A stretch of 64,000 nt of DNA from Chryseobacterium vrystaatense (GTDB lineage Bacteria > Bacteroidota > Bacteroidia > Flavobacteriales > Weeksellaceae). The stretch covers positions 124,001-188,000 of the forward strand of contig NZ_JPRI01000005.1 in assembly GCF_000737765.1 (NCBI RefSeq). Reading direction: 5' to 3'. Positions within the stretch are counted from its first letter, which is position 1. Each line of letters starts with the position of its first letter. A program made the translations under genes and the position numbers. This document shows, one piece after another, positions 53,688 through 61,980 of the stretch. The notes beneath the pieces were generated by a model, which made no database searches, was not told the origin of the DNA, and saw nothing but the letters and a program-made list of their open reading frames with translations.

Positions 53688-54929
53688 GTGAAATTAATTA
53701 GCGTATATACGAGTTCTTTTAAAGGACTCTCAGAAGAGAGCTGGATGTTGGCGCTGGTCATGCTCATCAATCGTGCAGGTTCTATGGTACTTCCCTTTTT
53801 GGGGGTTTACATGACGGGTCATCTTCATTTCAGTATTGAAAATTCAGGAATTGTTCTGAGTTTTTTTGGAATAGGTTCTGTTTTAGGCTCATGGCTGGGT
53901 GGAATGATCACGGATAAAATCGGAGAATATCGTGTGCAAAGTTTAAGTTTGCTTTTGAGCGTACCTTTATTCTGCCTGATTCCTCTTTTTAAAACAGAAG
54001 TGGGATTGGCTGCTATTATTTTAATCCAGAGTATCGTAAGCGAAACTTTTCGTCCTGCGAACTCAGTAGCCATCACCAAATATGCTAAACCCGAAAATAT
54101 CACAAGAGCTTTTTCACTCAACCGGATGGCGGTCAACTTAGGTTTTTCCATCGGTCCTGCGCTGGGTGGAATATTATCTGCTATTTCTTATGAGTTTTTA
54201 TTTTTCAGTAATGCTTTAGCTGCTTTGCTGGCGGGTCTGATGTATATCCGTTTCTTTGGAAAACGAAACAAACAGGCGTCGCTGAAGCCAAAACCAGTGA
54301 AAGAAGCGCTGGCTGTTAGGAAAGAAAATTCTCCATACCGTGACGGGAAATTCCTGATCTACAGTTTCTTCTGTATGCTGTTTTCGATCTGTTTCTTCCA
54401 GTTATTCAGTACACTCACTATTTTTTATAAAGATACAGCACATTTAAGCCAACAGAATATCGGATATATTCTGGGGTATAGCGGTTTTCTGATCGTATTG
54501 CTCGAAATGGGTTTTGTACAGATTGCCGAAAAGTATTTCAGTCTGGCTTTTACCCTGCTGATAGGAACTGTATTATGTGGTATTTCTTATGCGATGCTTG
54601 CCTTTGATTATTCTGTTCTTACCTTAGTTATCTCTATGACGCTGCTGTGTATTGGTGAAATATGGACTCTTCCATTTATGTCGACAATCACCGCTCTAAG
54701 GTCTGGTGAAAACAATAAAGGAGCCTATATGGGAATGAACGGGATATCTGTTGCGCTGGCTTTTATTATTACACCCTATGTAGGAACTTTGACTGCAGAT
54801 CAACTTGGGTTCAATACCTTATGGATAGGAACAGGAGTGTTGGCTATGGGTATTGCGGTTGGATTTTATTTTGTTATTCCGTGGATGTTAAAAAAGAAAA
54901 ATAAGCATCAGAACATCGATGTTGAGTGA
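53688..54929 (+). CDS. Major facilitator superfamily transporter
   Basis: 413 aa from the GTG at 53688. There are twelve transmembrane segments. The family loop motif between TM2 and TM3 reads GSWLGGMITDKIGEYRVQ, and ITRAFSLNRMAVNLGFSIGP (TM4-TM5 region) is typical of drug:H+ antiporter-type members. A basic loop (KRNKQASLKPKPVKEA) divides the halves. The C-terminus is rich in Lys. The substrate is unknown. It diverges from the AraC gene by 259 bp and could be a target of that regulator, for example to export fatty-acid products, which is speculation. Confidence 0.85.
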   Translation: MKLISVYTSSFKGLSEESWMLALVMLINRAGSMVLPFLGVYMTGHLHFSIENSGIVLSFFGIGSVLGSWLGGMITDKIGEYRVQSLSLLLSVPLFCLIPLFKTEVGLAAIILIQSIVSETFRPANSVAITKYAKPENITRAFSLNRMAVNLGFSIGPALGGILSAISYEFLFFSNALAALLAGLMYIRFFGKRNKQASLKPKPVKEALAVRKENSPYRDGKFLIYSFFCMLFSICFFQLFSTLTIFYKDTAHLSQQNIGYILGYSGFLIVLLEMGFVQIAEKYFSLAFTLLIGTVLCGISYAMLAFDYSVLTLVISMTLLCIGEIWTLPFMSTITALRSGENNKGAYMGMNGISVALAFIITPYVGTLTADQLGFNTLWIGTGVLAMGIAVGFYFVIPWMLKKKNKHQNIDVE

Positions 54930-54953
54930 TAGTAAGATGAATACTGAGGATAT

Positions 54954-55553
54954 CTAACAGTTCTCAGACTGTTTTTGTTTTTTCTTTTGTTTTTGATCTA
55001 CCGCAAAGTCCTCATCGTACGCGTTTTTTTTAAGCTTGTGGAAATAATAATCTGTTAATGCAAGAATGATGAAGTAAAAACCGCCGTAGCAATAGACATA
55101 ATTTATCTGATCAATATTAAAAAAAAGTATTGAAACAAAGAATATCAGACAGAAGCTTACAATCATTAAAATAAAATTTTTCTGCAGAAGAACTTTAAGC
55201 GGCTGCCTAAAGAAAAACTTCACTTTTAACGGTTCTAAAAAGGTTGTAATAAAAGGCAATGCGATTTCACTTCCGAGTTTATGCTGGAAAAAGAGTAGTG
55301 GAATAAGCATAAAGCCTGCAATGATAAGCATTAAAATCCAAGTAGTTCTGTCATGGTTCTTTATTGTTTTTTTATCAAGGAAGAGACAAAATATAATCCC
55401 TAAAAAACTGTAGAATAACAGGAAGGGAGTCAGCAGTATTTCCTTAGTGTCAAGAAATTGTATTTCGCTGCCACCGGAAAAGATCTGCTTAAAATATAAA
55501 GCGCTGATCAACAGGCTGGATACAATAACTCCCCAGACTTTATAGGTATTCAT
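54954..55553 (-). CDS. Multi-pass membrane protein at the end of the effector island (possible immunity)
   Basis: 199 aa with four or five hydrophobic segments: WGVIVSSLLISALYF, FLLFYSFLGIIFCLFL, WILMLIIAGFMLIPLLFF, FILMIVSFCLIFFVSILFF and YCYGGFYFIILALTDYYF. The C-terminal tail is basic and Gln-rich. I recognise no family. Its start lies 2 bp after the stop of the lipoprotein gene upstream in the transcript, so it belongs to the island operon. Small inner-membrane proteins in such positions often protect against membrane-targeting effectors, which is inference. Confidence 0.6.
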   Translation of the reverse strand: MNTYKVWGVIVSSLLISALYFKQIFSGGSEIQFLDTKEILLTPFLLFYSFLGIIFCLFLDKKTIKNHDRTTWILMLIIAGFMLIPLLFFQHKLGSEIALPFITTFLEPLKVKFFFRQPLKVLLQKNFILMIVSFCLIFFVSILFFNIDQINYVYCYGGFYFIILALTDYYFHKLKKNAYDEDFAVDQKQKKKQKQSENC

Positions 55554-55555
55554 CC

Positions 55556-56458
55556 TTAAAACTGTTTCAACTCTTCGCTTCCTTCAGGCATATACAGCAG
55601 GACACTTAAATCTGACATCACTTCATATCCGTCTTCAGTTTTACCGGTTACGGTTAAAATTTCATCATGATTGTCAATTCTCTCCAGTCTTACCAGTTTT
55701 CCGCCTGCATAGAAAGTCATTGTATATTTAGGTAAAGGATCAGCCTTTGAATTATTCTCGAATAAAAAGGTATAATCAAATCTCTCTTCTATTTCCTGTT
55801 CTGTATCGAGATAGTAAGCAAGACATGCTTTTTTATCGGTTTCTTTTCTAAAATCAGCCAGACTTTTCACATCCTTTTTTGCGAGCCATGAATGAATTTT
55901 ATGGTAAGCCGCGACAACTTCCGTTTCGATATTCTTGCGTTTTTTCAAATCTTTTGCAGACTCAAACTGTTTGCTGAAGTTAAAAGGAACGGTAGCTTTA
56001 AATTTAATGGATGCTTCAAAATAGTTTAGTTTTTTGTCTATTACTTCTTTTGGAATTTTATATTCCTGTACTATTTTTCGGGCAGAGTTTTTATTTTTAT
56101 CATCTTCAAAGTAGACCACCTTGATGGATGCATTGGTATAATCGTCGAATGTCGTTTTACCTGCATCAGGATAGATTTTAATGGTTACGGTCTGTTCTCC
56201 ACTCTGTAGAATATTGGCATTAAAAGGCAGTAATGTTGAAAATCCACCTTGTTCAAAAGCTGTATATAGAGGAATGTCATTTCCGATAAGCTGAACTCTG
56301 CATCCTCCCTTGTCTAACTGAATTGAATAGTTGGGAAAATTTGCATAACCTGAGACTTCCTTTTGGATTTTTTGATTCATTTCTATTGTATTGAGTTTAT
56401 TATCTTGTGCGCAGGATAGGTTGAGTATTAAAAGATAGAATAATATAGTGAACTTCAT
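55556..56458 (-). CDS. Lipoprotein downstream of the 728-aa effector candidate
   Basis: 300 aa with a lipoprotein signal ending LNLSC (Cys16). Residues 30-160 look like a beta-sandwich (VTIKIYPDAGKTTFDDY, ASIKVVYFEDDKN, FEASIKFKATVPFNF). A second alpha/beta part with AAYHKIHSWLAKKDVKSLAD and TMTFYAGGKLVRLERI follows. I recognise no family. It lies 14 bp after the 728-aa gene and 2 bp before the membrane-protein gene. Position and periplasmic location suggest an immunity or accessory protein. Confidence 0.62.
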   Translation of the reverse strand: MKFTILFYLLILNLSCAQDNKLNTIEMNQKIQKEVSGYANFPNYSIQLDKGGCRVQLIGNDIPLYTAFEQGGFSTLLPFNANILQSGEQTVTIKIYPDAGKTTFDDYTNASIKVVYFEDDKNKNSARKIVQEYKIPKEVIDKKLNYFEASIKFKATVPFNFSKQFESAKDLKKRKNIETEVVAAYHKIHSWLAKKDVKSLADFRKETDKKACLAYYLDTEQEIEERFDYTFLFENNSKADPLPKYTMTFYAGGKLVRLERIDNHDEILTVTGKTEDGYEVMSDLSVLLYMPEGSEELKQF

Positions 56459-56472
56459 ATATTGCAGTGGTT

Positions 56473-58659
56473 TTATTGAATGATATAGGTTTTGCCATAG
56501 GTAAGTTTATCATGTCTGTCTACAATCGTAAATGTACGTTTATATTGTGTCTTAGACTTGCCTGCCTGTCCTTTTATAATGACAACAATTCTCAGTCCCG
56601 ACCAGTCTACCTGCTGTTCTAAAAACACGCCTTTATCATCTTTACCAATGGTGGCTTTAGGTTCAAAGTAACTTTCAGCAGTGCCGGTAGCCTCCAGTTT
56701 GAAATCAGCCTCAAAAATTACGGCATTTATTTTCCCTGATACTTTTGCGCTGAGCTCCAGCTTCAATCCAACTTTCCCTTTAAAATCTAAATTAGCTTTT
56801 TTAAATTCAAAATCAAAAAATTCTGCAGTAACATTGAGTTCCCCAAATCCAGTTAGCGTGAAAATAGCTTCCAGGCCGGAGATTTTTGCTGCCACGTCCA
56901 ATACTTTTATAACCTGTCCGGCTACAGGAATTAGTTCTGCGTAGAAGAGTAGATCAAGTGTTCCTTCTGCTTTTATAAGAGGGGTGAAACCCAATTTAAG
57001 ACTGCCTTGCGTATCAACTCTATTCGTGTTGGTTTTTGACCGCTCGAGCCACCAGGATCCACTGACAGACATGGTAGGATAATAGAATTTTAAGGTAACC
57101 GGTACTCTTTTTATACCACTGATTAATCTCTGGGCAACGGTGTCTTTCGTTTTATTGACATGGGAAGCTTCATCAATCCATTCTTTAATTTTTACAAAAA
57201 CACCTAAAAAGTTTCTGATGACATTAACGTATTTATCTCCAACTTCATATTCCTGATGTTTATTATTCCAGACAGCCTTTAAGTTTAACCCAAAAAATAC
57301 TTCGGATTTTCCTGATGTTGATAATCTGTATCTGTTTTGACCGGATTTCTGTCCGGATTTATAATGAGCTTTTGACTGTGCTCCGGGAGCCATATTTTTG
57401 TATCTCTCCTCCATTGCGAGATCGGAACCAAACTCAAATTTTAATTCCCATTTGATATCAGGATATGCTTTTACCAAAACCGTTTCTTTTGCCTCATTGG
57501 GAAAATACCGGCAGGAATGAATATAGATTTTGTACAGATTCGCAGATTCCTGTGCTTTCAGTACATTGAATTTTGGCCAGATATATTGAATCGGCGATGT
57601 GTTGAGAGATGAGAGGGTGGAACGTACCGGAAATGTAAGGGCTGCCGTACTTTCATTCAGTTTTCCTTCGGGTGAAACGGCCTTAATTTTTTGTTCGTGT
57701 TTCTTTTTTTGACTGCACGAGCTGTTTTGAAGACCCTGGGCTTCCACTGTAATATTTTTATCCGAGCTTGGGGCTATTGTTTCATAAATTAATGTGGTAG
57801 CAGATTTTGATTTTCCATGTTCAAAAACAATAGATTTAATGGTTTCTTTCTCTTTCATTTCTGAAAGAATAATGGTGTCAAATTTACAAACGTCAAATCT
57901 TTTGAAACTCACTTCCGGTTTATCCACTTTAGCAGGCGTATGGTTGGTGGGAGTTTCTGAATTTCTGCTTACAATTTTATTTTTTATTTTCAGGTAGCGG
58001 GCGTGCACTTTATCCTTTCCGTCACTGATATACTTTCCGGAAGCGTCTTTTACTTTTACATAGAATTCTTCAGTAAAACGAGGGTTTTTGATTTTGATAT
58101 ACCATTGGTAGGTATTTCCCATTTTAATATTGACTTCTCCATCTATGATCTTTGCATTTCGGTAGGCGTCTATATACTGGTCATCAGCAGTACCGCTGCC
58201 TCCCGGAATACGTCTGTATACTTCTACGGTAACGGCGTCACCATTCATGCCTTCTGTTTCCAGACCCAGATAGACAAGATGGCCGTATGAAAACTGCGAG
58301 TTCCTTTCGTCCACACCATCGGGTTTTGTACACCATTTGCTGGTCACAACTTTTTTGGCGGAGGTACCATATACAAAAAGACCGGTATCTCTTTTTGGAT
58401 CTTTCTTGCCGGACAGGCTGGCTTCCACATAATATCGGTAAGAACCTGCCAGCTTGGGTGGTATTTTTATGATGTAGCTGTCTTTGGGTTCCAGAACACG
58501 CGTATCCAGAGGTGTTTTTTTGTCCTGTGAAAAACACAGCCAGGTTACTTTCTTGTTTTTATCCGGTTCTTTTGTTCCGTCAAGCCATTGGTCTACCGCT
58601 AAATATACACTGGAGCCAACGACCTGCTGCTGTTTTATACTTTTTATTCCTTTTGCCAT
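56473..58659 (-). CDS. 728-aa beta-rich protein of the PAAR-like operon (candidate effector)
   Basis: 728 aa, no signal peptide, as expected for a spike-loaded cargo. It divides into an N-terminal strand-rich region with repeated Ig-like units (VYLAVDQWLDG, SYIIKIPPKLAGSYRYYVEA, TYQWYIKIKNPRFTEEFYVK; about 1-230), a middle (about 240-470) and a C-terminal ~250 residues. The last part has amphipathic strand pairs (GSLKLGFTPLIKAEGTLDLL, KGKVGLKLELSAKVSGKINA) around a Gly- and Ala-rich hydrophobic stretch (AELIPVAGQVIKVLDVAAKI). It follows the DUF4280 gene by 9 bp. The C-terminal half could insert in membranes. The function is not established, and an adaptor or structural role is an equal alternative. 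Confidence 0.6.
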   Translation of the reverse strand: MAKGIKSIKQQQVVGSSVYLAVDQWLDGTKEPDKNKKVTWLCFSQDKKTPLDTRVLEPKDSYIIKIPPKLAGSYRYYVEASLSGKKDPKRDTGLFVYGTSAKKVVTSKWCTKPDGVDERNSQFSYGHLVYLGLETEGMNGDAVTVEVYRRIPGGSGTADDQYIDAYRNAKIIDGEVNIKMGNTYQWYIKIKNPRFTEEFYVKVKDASGKYISDGKDKVHARYLKIKNKIVSRNSETPTNHTPAKVDKPEVSFKRFDVCKFDTIILSEMKEKETIKSIVFEHGKSKSATTLIYETIAPSSDKNITVEAQGLQNSSCSQKKKHEQKIKAVSPEGKLNESTAALTFPVRSTLSSLNTSPIQYIWPKFNVLKAQESANLYKIYIHSCRYFPNEAKETVLVKAYPDIKWELKFEFGSDLAMEERYKNMAPGAQSKAHYKSGQKSGQNRYRLSTSGKSEVFFGLNLKAVWNNKHQEYEVGDKYVNVIRNFLGVFVKIKEWIDEASHVNKTKDTVAQRLISGIKRVPVTLKFYYPTMSVSGSWWLERSKTNTNRVDTQGSLKLGFTPLIKAEGTLDLLFYAELIPVAGQVIKVLDVAAKISGLEAIFTLTGFGELNVTAEFFDFEFKKANLDFKGKVGLKLELSAKVSGKINAVIFEADFKLEATGTAESYFEPKATIGKDDKGVFLEQQVDWSGLRIVVIIKGQAGKSKTQYKRTFTIVDRHDKLTYGKTYIIQ

Positions 58660-58668
58660 GGCTTTGAA

Positions 58669-59160
58669 TTATTGGTTTCCAAATTCCAGTCCTTTATTTA
58701 AAGGCTGTTTCCTGTACATTTCTTCAGGACTCACTAAAGGATTGATCTGTTGCTGAACATCCTGGTCAGCATTTTCAAAACTCTGCTTACCGGCTTCTGC
58801 TCTTTGTCCGTGGTCAATGATCTCAATGCATGGAGTTCCGGCGACCGCGCAAACCGCTTTACTGTTTTCTAAAATAATAAACCCACTGTTGCTGAGCTGT
58901 ACTTTGTCATAAAATCCCTGCCATTCGGTCACCATAATTTTGCAGGGTGGGGGTGGAGTTCCCATCTTGGTACAGTTTCCGAAAGTATTTTTTTCAAAAG
59001 TAGCCGCTCCTATTTCTTTTGTGGTAACGATCAGCTTTTTGGAAGCGTTCTTGTCGTTGGCATACTCTTTCTGATGCGTGAGCACTTTGAGCTTGTCGGG
59101 AGCCTGTCCAAACTGGCATTTGCATAGGGCACCCTGTACAACTATATGTTTTTCTGCCAT
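58669..59160 (-). CDS. DUF4280 PAAR-like spike protein
   Basis: 163 aa. The N-terminal signature HIVVQGALCKCQFGQAPDKL, NTFGNCTKMGTPPPPCKI and KAVCAVAGTPCIEIIDHGQ define DUF4280, a PAAR-like family with conserved cysteines that could bind a metal at the spike tip. PAAR proteins cap VgrG trimers of type VI secretion systems and carry effectors. The C-terminal ~45 residues after HGQ are variable and polar. It is the fourth complete gene after the HET-C gene and the direct neighbour of the 728-aa protein, linking this operon to a contractile injection system. Confidence 0.85.
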   Translation of the reverse strand: MAEKHIVVQGALCKCQFGQAPDKLKVLTHQKEYANDKNASKKLIVTTKEIGAATFEKNTFGNCTKMGTPPPPCKIMVTEWQGFYDKVQLSNSGFIILENSKAVCAVAGTPCIEIIDHGQRAEAGKQSFENADQDVQQQINPLVSPEEMYRKQPLNKGLEFGNQ

Positions 59161-59209
59161 AGTATTATTTTGTAATTTTAGTGTTTAAGTAGAGACCAAT
59201 TTTACGTTT

Positions 59210-60130
59210 CTATTTTCTATCCTCTTCTGTAAATCTCCAGATTTCTATTGCCTGAACTCCATCTATTTTACCGACTTTGTCTTTAGATGGGCTGCCTGTA
59301 CTTTCGTTGTCATTGTTATATCTTTTGATATCAATCAGACAGTTGTCATAATTCAGCCATATTTTTCTTCCCCATCCTTTAGAATCTCCCGGCGGATCGT
59401 AACTGCTTCCAGCAATATCCAAATCTTTAACCATTGTATTCCAACCTGTATATCCAATTTTTGAGAAATCTGCAGTCCTTCCGTCGTAGGTAAATTTTCC
59501 TTTGAACTCCGTTTTGGGTTGACGTTCAAGCATAACCTTATAATTTTCTACGTTGGTCTTATCGTCTATCTCAATATAGACATCACTTTTCGCTTTTGGA
59601 GGTCCGGCTGTCCTTAATTTATATTCTATGTTTCTTTTGGTATAATGAATAGGATACATATTGATCTGTCCTACGGTGTTATCATGAACCGCAACATTAA
59701 ATCCAAGCTTATCCCAAACATAAAATATGCTTTCTTCGGAAGGAACTTTTTTTTCTTTAAAATTCTCATATTGACCAACTTTTTTAACGATCTCTTCAAT
59801 AGAATTGTATTCTTTTTCCAGTGCGTCATTATTAATGTTGATATTGAAATATTTTATCTTCCCATTATCATTCAGGTAGGCTTCTCCTCCATCTTTCCAA
59901 GACCAGCTTTTATCTGTTCTCTCATTAAGTGAATATTTTGCAACCCTATACTCTGAATTTATGGACTGTATGAATTCTTCAATAGGCATTCCTAAATAAA
60001 TTTTTTTGTCATTATAAAGAATTTCTTTTTTCTCTATCCGGAAATGGTTGTCGTTGCTTACTGTTTTTTCCTGGCAGCTAATAAGATATACCATACTGGA
60101 TAAGAAAAGAGTAAAGAGTTTATTTATCAT
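59210..60130 (-). CDS. Tandem immunity-type lipoprotein 3
   Basis: 306 aa, lipobox YLISC (Cys19). It is the third and most divergent of three paralogues: its N-terminal part lacks the cysteine-containing PEEGFC segment. It keeps YLGMPIEEFIQSI, FYVWDKLGFNVAVHDNTVGQ, EFKGKFTYDGRTADFSKIG and SYDPPGDSKGWGRKIW, ending VQAIEIWRF. The start overlaps the second copy by 11 bp. It is followed 49 bp later by the PAAR-like gene. A periplasmic protein anchored to a membrane, with no enzymatic motif, fits a protective role against the HET-C protein. Confidence 0.72.
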   Translation of the reverse strand: MINKLFTLFLSSMVYLISCQEKTVSNDNHFRIEKKEILYNDKKIYLGMPIEEFIQSINSEYRVAKYSLNERTDKSWSWKDGGEAYLNDNGKIKYFNININNDALEKEYNSIEEIVKKVGQYENFKEKKVPSEESIFYVWDKLGFNVAVHDNTVGQINMYPIHYTKRNIEYKLRTAGPPKAKSDVYIEIDDKTNVENYKVMLERQPKTEFKGKFTYDGRTADFSKIGYTGWNTMVKDLDIAGSSYDPPGDSKGWGRKIWLNYDNCLIDIKRYNNDNESTGSPSKDKVGKIDGVQAIEIWRFTEEDRK

Positions 60131-61034
60131 AATTTTTATGCCTCCATATTTCTATACTTTCCACTCCATCTATATCACTCACTTTTTTCTTATTGGGGGT
60201 GTCTAAACCTCCGTTTTTATTATTGAATCTCTTCAAGGTTACATATAATTCATAATCCTCTTTGATCCATCTTGACCAGCCTTCCGAATCTCCAGGCGGG
60301 TCAAAATCACTTCCCGCTATTTTTAGACTTGATACTGCCTTTTGCCAATCTTTATATCCTATTTTGCTGAAATCAGCTGTATTACCGTTATAGGTAATAT
60401 TTCCCTTAAATTCAGATTTAGGCTGACGTGCCATTATTGCATTATAATTCTTTTTCTCTTCATCAGTAGGTTCGGAACCGTCTAAAAGTAATCCTTTTGC
60501 TAAAATTTCTTCATCAGATTGTTTTAATTCAAACATTTTAGTCTTATGGATTGGTGAAATATTGATTTGTTCTACCATTCCTTTATCAACCCACACATTA
60601 AATCCCAGCTTGTCCCATACATAAAATGTGCTGATATCCGTAGCTACTTTTTCTACATTTGTACTGTCATATTTTCCATACTTTTTGATTATCTCTTCAA
60701 TATTAGAATATTCTTTGTACTCATTTTCCTTAAGTCTAAAAGTTATTTTTCCTTTAGAAGTATAAGCTTCATACTTTTGTTTTTTCCAATACCACTCTTT
60801 ATAAATTTCCCCTCCAATAGAATGTTCAATTTTTCTATCATATTTTCCTACAGCTTCGATAAATTTTTCTATTGGCATTCCTAATGCCAAAGGCTTTTGA
60901 TTGTAAAATAATTTTTTGTTGCTTATACAGAAGCCTTCTTCCGGACATTCTGTAGTGTTTTTATTTTGGCAACTCACTAGTTGTACCAAAATTATTAGTA
61001 AGACAAAATATTTACTTTTCATCATTTTTTCCAT
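60120..61034 (-). CDS. Tandem immunity-type lipoprotein 2
   Basis: 304 aa, lipobox QLVSC (Cys22); ATGs three and four codons in are alternative starts. It shares with lipoprotein 1 the segment ECPEEGFCISNKKLFYNQ, then ALGMPIEKFIEAVGKYDRK, FYVWDKLGFNVWVDKGMVEQ, RQPKSEFKGNITYNGNTADF, SDFDPPGDSEGWSRWI and a VESIEIWRH ending. The start overlaps the stop of lipoprotein 1 by up to 23 bp and its own end overlaps lipoprotein 3 by 11 bp, so all three are translationally coupled. Confidence 0.72.
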   Translation of the reverse strand: MEKMMKSKYFVLLIILVQLVSCQNKNTTECPEEGFCISNKKLFYNQKPLALGMPIEKFIEAVGKYDRKIEHSIGGEIYKEWYWKKQKYEAYTSKGKITFRLKENEYKEYSNIEEIIKKYGKYDSTNVEKVATDISTFYVWDKLGFNVWVDKGMVEQINISPIHKTKMFELKQSDEEILAKGLLLDGSEPTDEEKKNYNAIMARQPKSEFKGNITYNGNTADFSKIGYKDWQKAVSSLKIAGSDFDPPGDSEGWSRWIKEDYELYVTLKRFNNKNGGLDTPNKKKVSDIDGVESIEIWRHKNYDK

Positions 61035-61980
61035 GCCACCAAATAGAAATACTTCCTACTGCATCTATTTTTCCTGTTTTTTTCGCAGAGAGCTTTCCTG
61101 ATTCCTGTGCATTTGAATATCTGTCAATTGTGGTATATAAATCATATCCTTCTCTGATTTCTCTGGACCAGTTTTGAGAATCTCCTGCCGGATCAAAATC
61201 ACTTCCAGATATTTTTAATCCAGAAACTACTTTATCCCAATCGGTATTTCCTATTTTACTGAAATCTACCGTATTACCATCATAGGTGAACTTTCCTTTA
61301 AATTCCTGTTTTGGCATTCTGTCAAATATAGCTTTATCATTTTTTCGGGTGTCAAGTATTTCCTGTGTTACCTTTGCATTTTGAAATCCATCAAAATAAG
61401 TGCTTCCAGTTTCTAAATTTAGGTCCATCGTTTTTAGAATGTGTAATGGATACAAATTTATTGTGCTAATCACACCATTAGATTCAGCCATGCTAATTCC
61501 TAATTTATCCCAAACGTAAAATGTCCTGACGTTTGTAGGAACGTCTTCTATACGTATGCTGTCATACTTACCATACTTTTTGATGATTTCTTCTAAAGAT
61601 GTATAGGCAGGATATTCTGGTTGATTACTGGGAGTATGACCATAATATTCACCGCTAACATTATCGACTTCCAAATTATTTACTACAATTAAACTATCTG
61701 AAATGGCTACATGAAGTTTGTGCTTTAACCAATAGTAGTAAGTAGTTTTATGTCCTTCTAAAGAGTTTTCGACTTTTCTGTCATATTTTCCTGCAATATC
61801 CACAAATTTCTCTATCGACATACCAAGTGCAATAGGTTCCTGATTATAAAATAACTTTTTGTTTTCTATACAGAACCCTTCTTCTGGGCATTGTGTATTT
61901 TTATTTTGACAATTCACGAGTTGTGTCATAATAATTAATAGTAATATTAATTTGTAATTAAATTTATTGTACATGTCCAC
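61012..61980 (-). CDS. Tandem immunity-type lipoprotein 1
   Basis: 322 aa, lipobox LVNC (Cys24). It is the longest paralogue, with an insert of about 20 residues (NVSGEYYGHTPSNQPEY) absent from copies 2 and 3. Shared landmarks are QCPEEGFCIENKKLFYNQ, ALGMSIEKFVDIAGKYDRK, FYVWDKLGISMAESNGVIS, EFKGKFTYDGNTVDFSKIG and DFDPAGDSQNWSREI. It overlaps the 3' end of the HET-C gene by 17 bp, the tight coupling usual for toxin and immunity genes. The two-domain repeat architecture and membrane anchoring fit a periplasmic protector; no biochemical role is known to me. Confidence 0.72.
   Translation of the reverse strand: MDMYNKFNYKLILLLIIMTQLVNCQNKNTQCPEEGFCIENKKLFYNQEPIALGMSIEKFVDIAGKYDRKVENSLEGHKTTYYYWLKHKLHVAISDSLIVVNNLEVDNVSGEYYGHTPSNQPEYPAYTSLEEIIKKYGKYDSIRIEDVPTNVRTFYVWDKLGISMAESNGVISTINLYPLHILKTMDLNLETGSTYFDGFQNAKVTQEILDTRKNDKAIFDRMPKQEFKGKFTYDGNTVDFSKIGNTDWDKVVSGLKISGSDFDPAGDSQNWSREIREGYDLYTTIDRYSNAQESGKLSAKKTGKIDAVGSISIWWHGKNDEK

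Noticed and set aside
58003..58537. Small ORFs in other frames over the 728-aa gene
   Set aside because: They are shadow frames of a continuous coding sequence that is spaced tightly with its neighbours.
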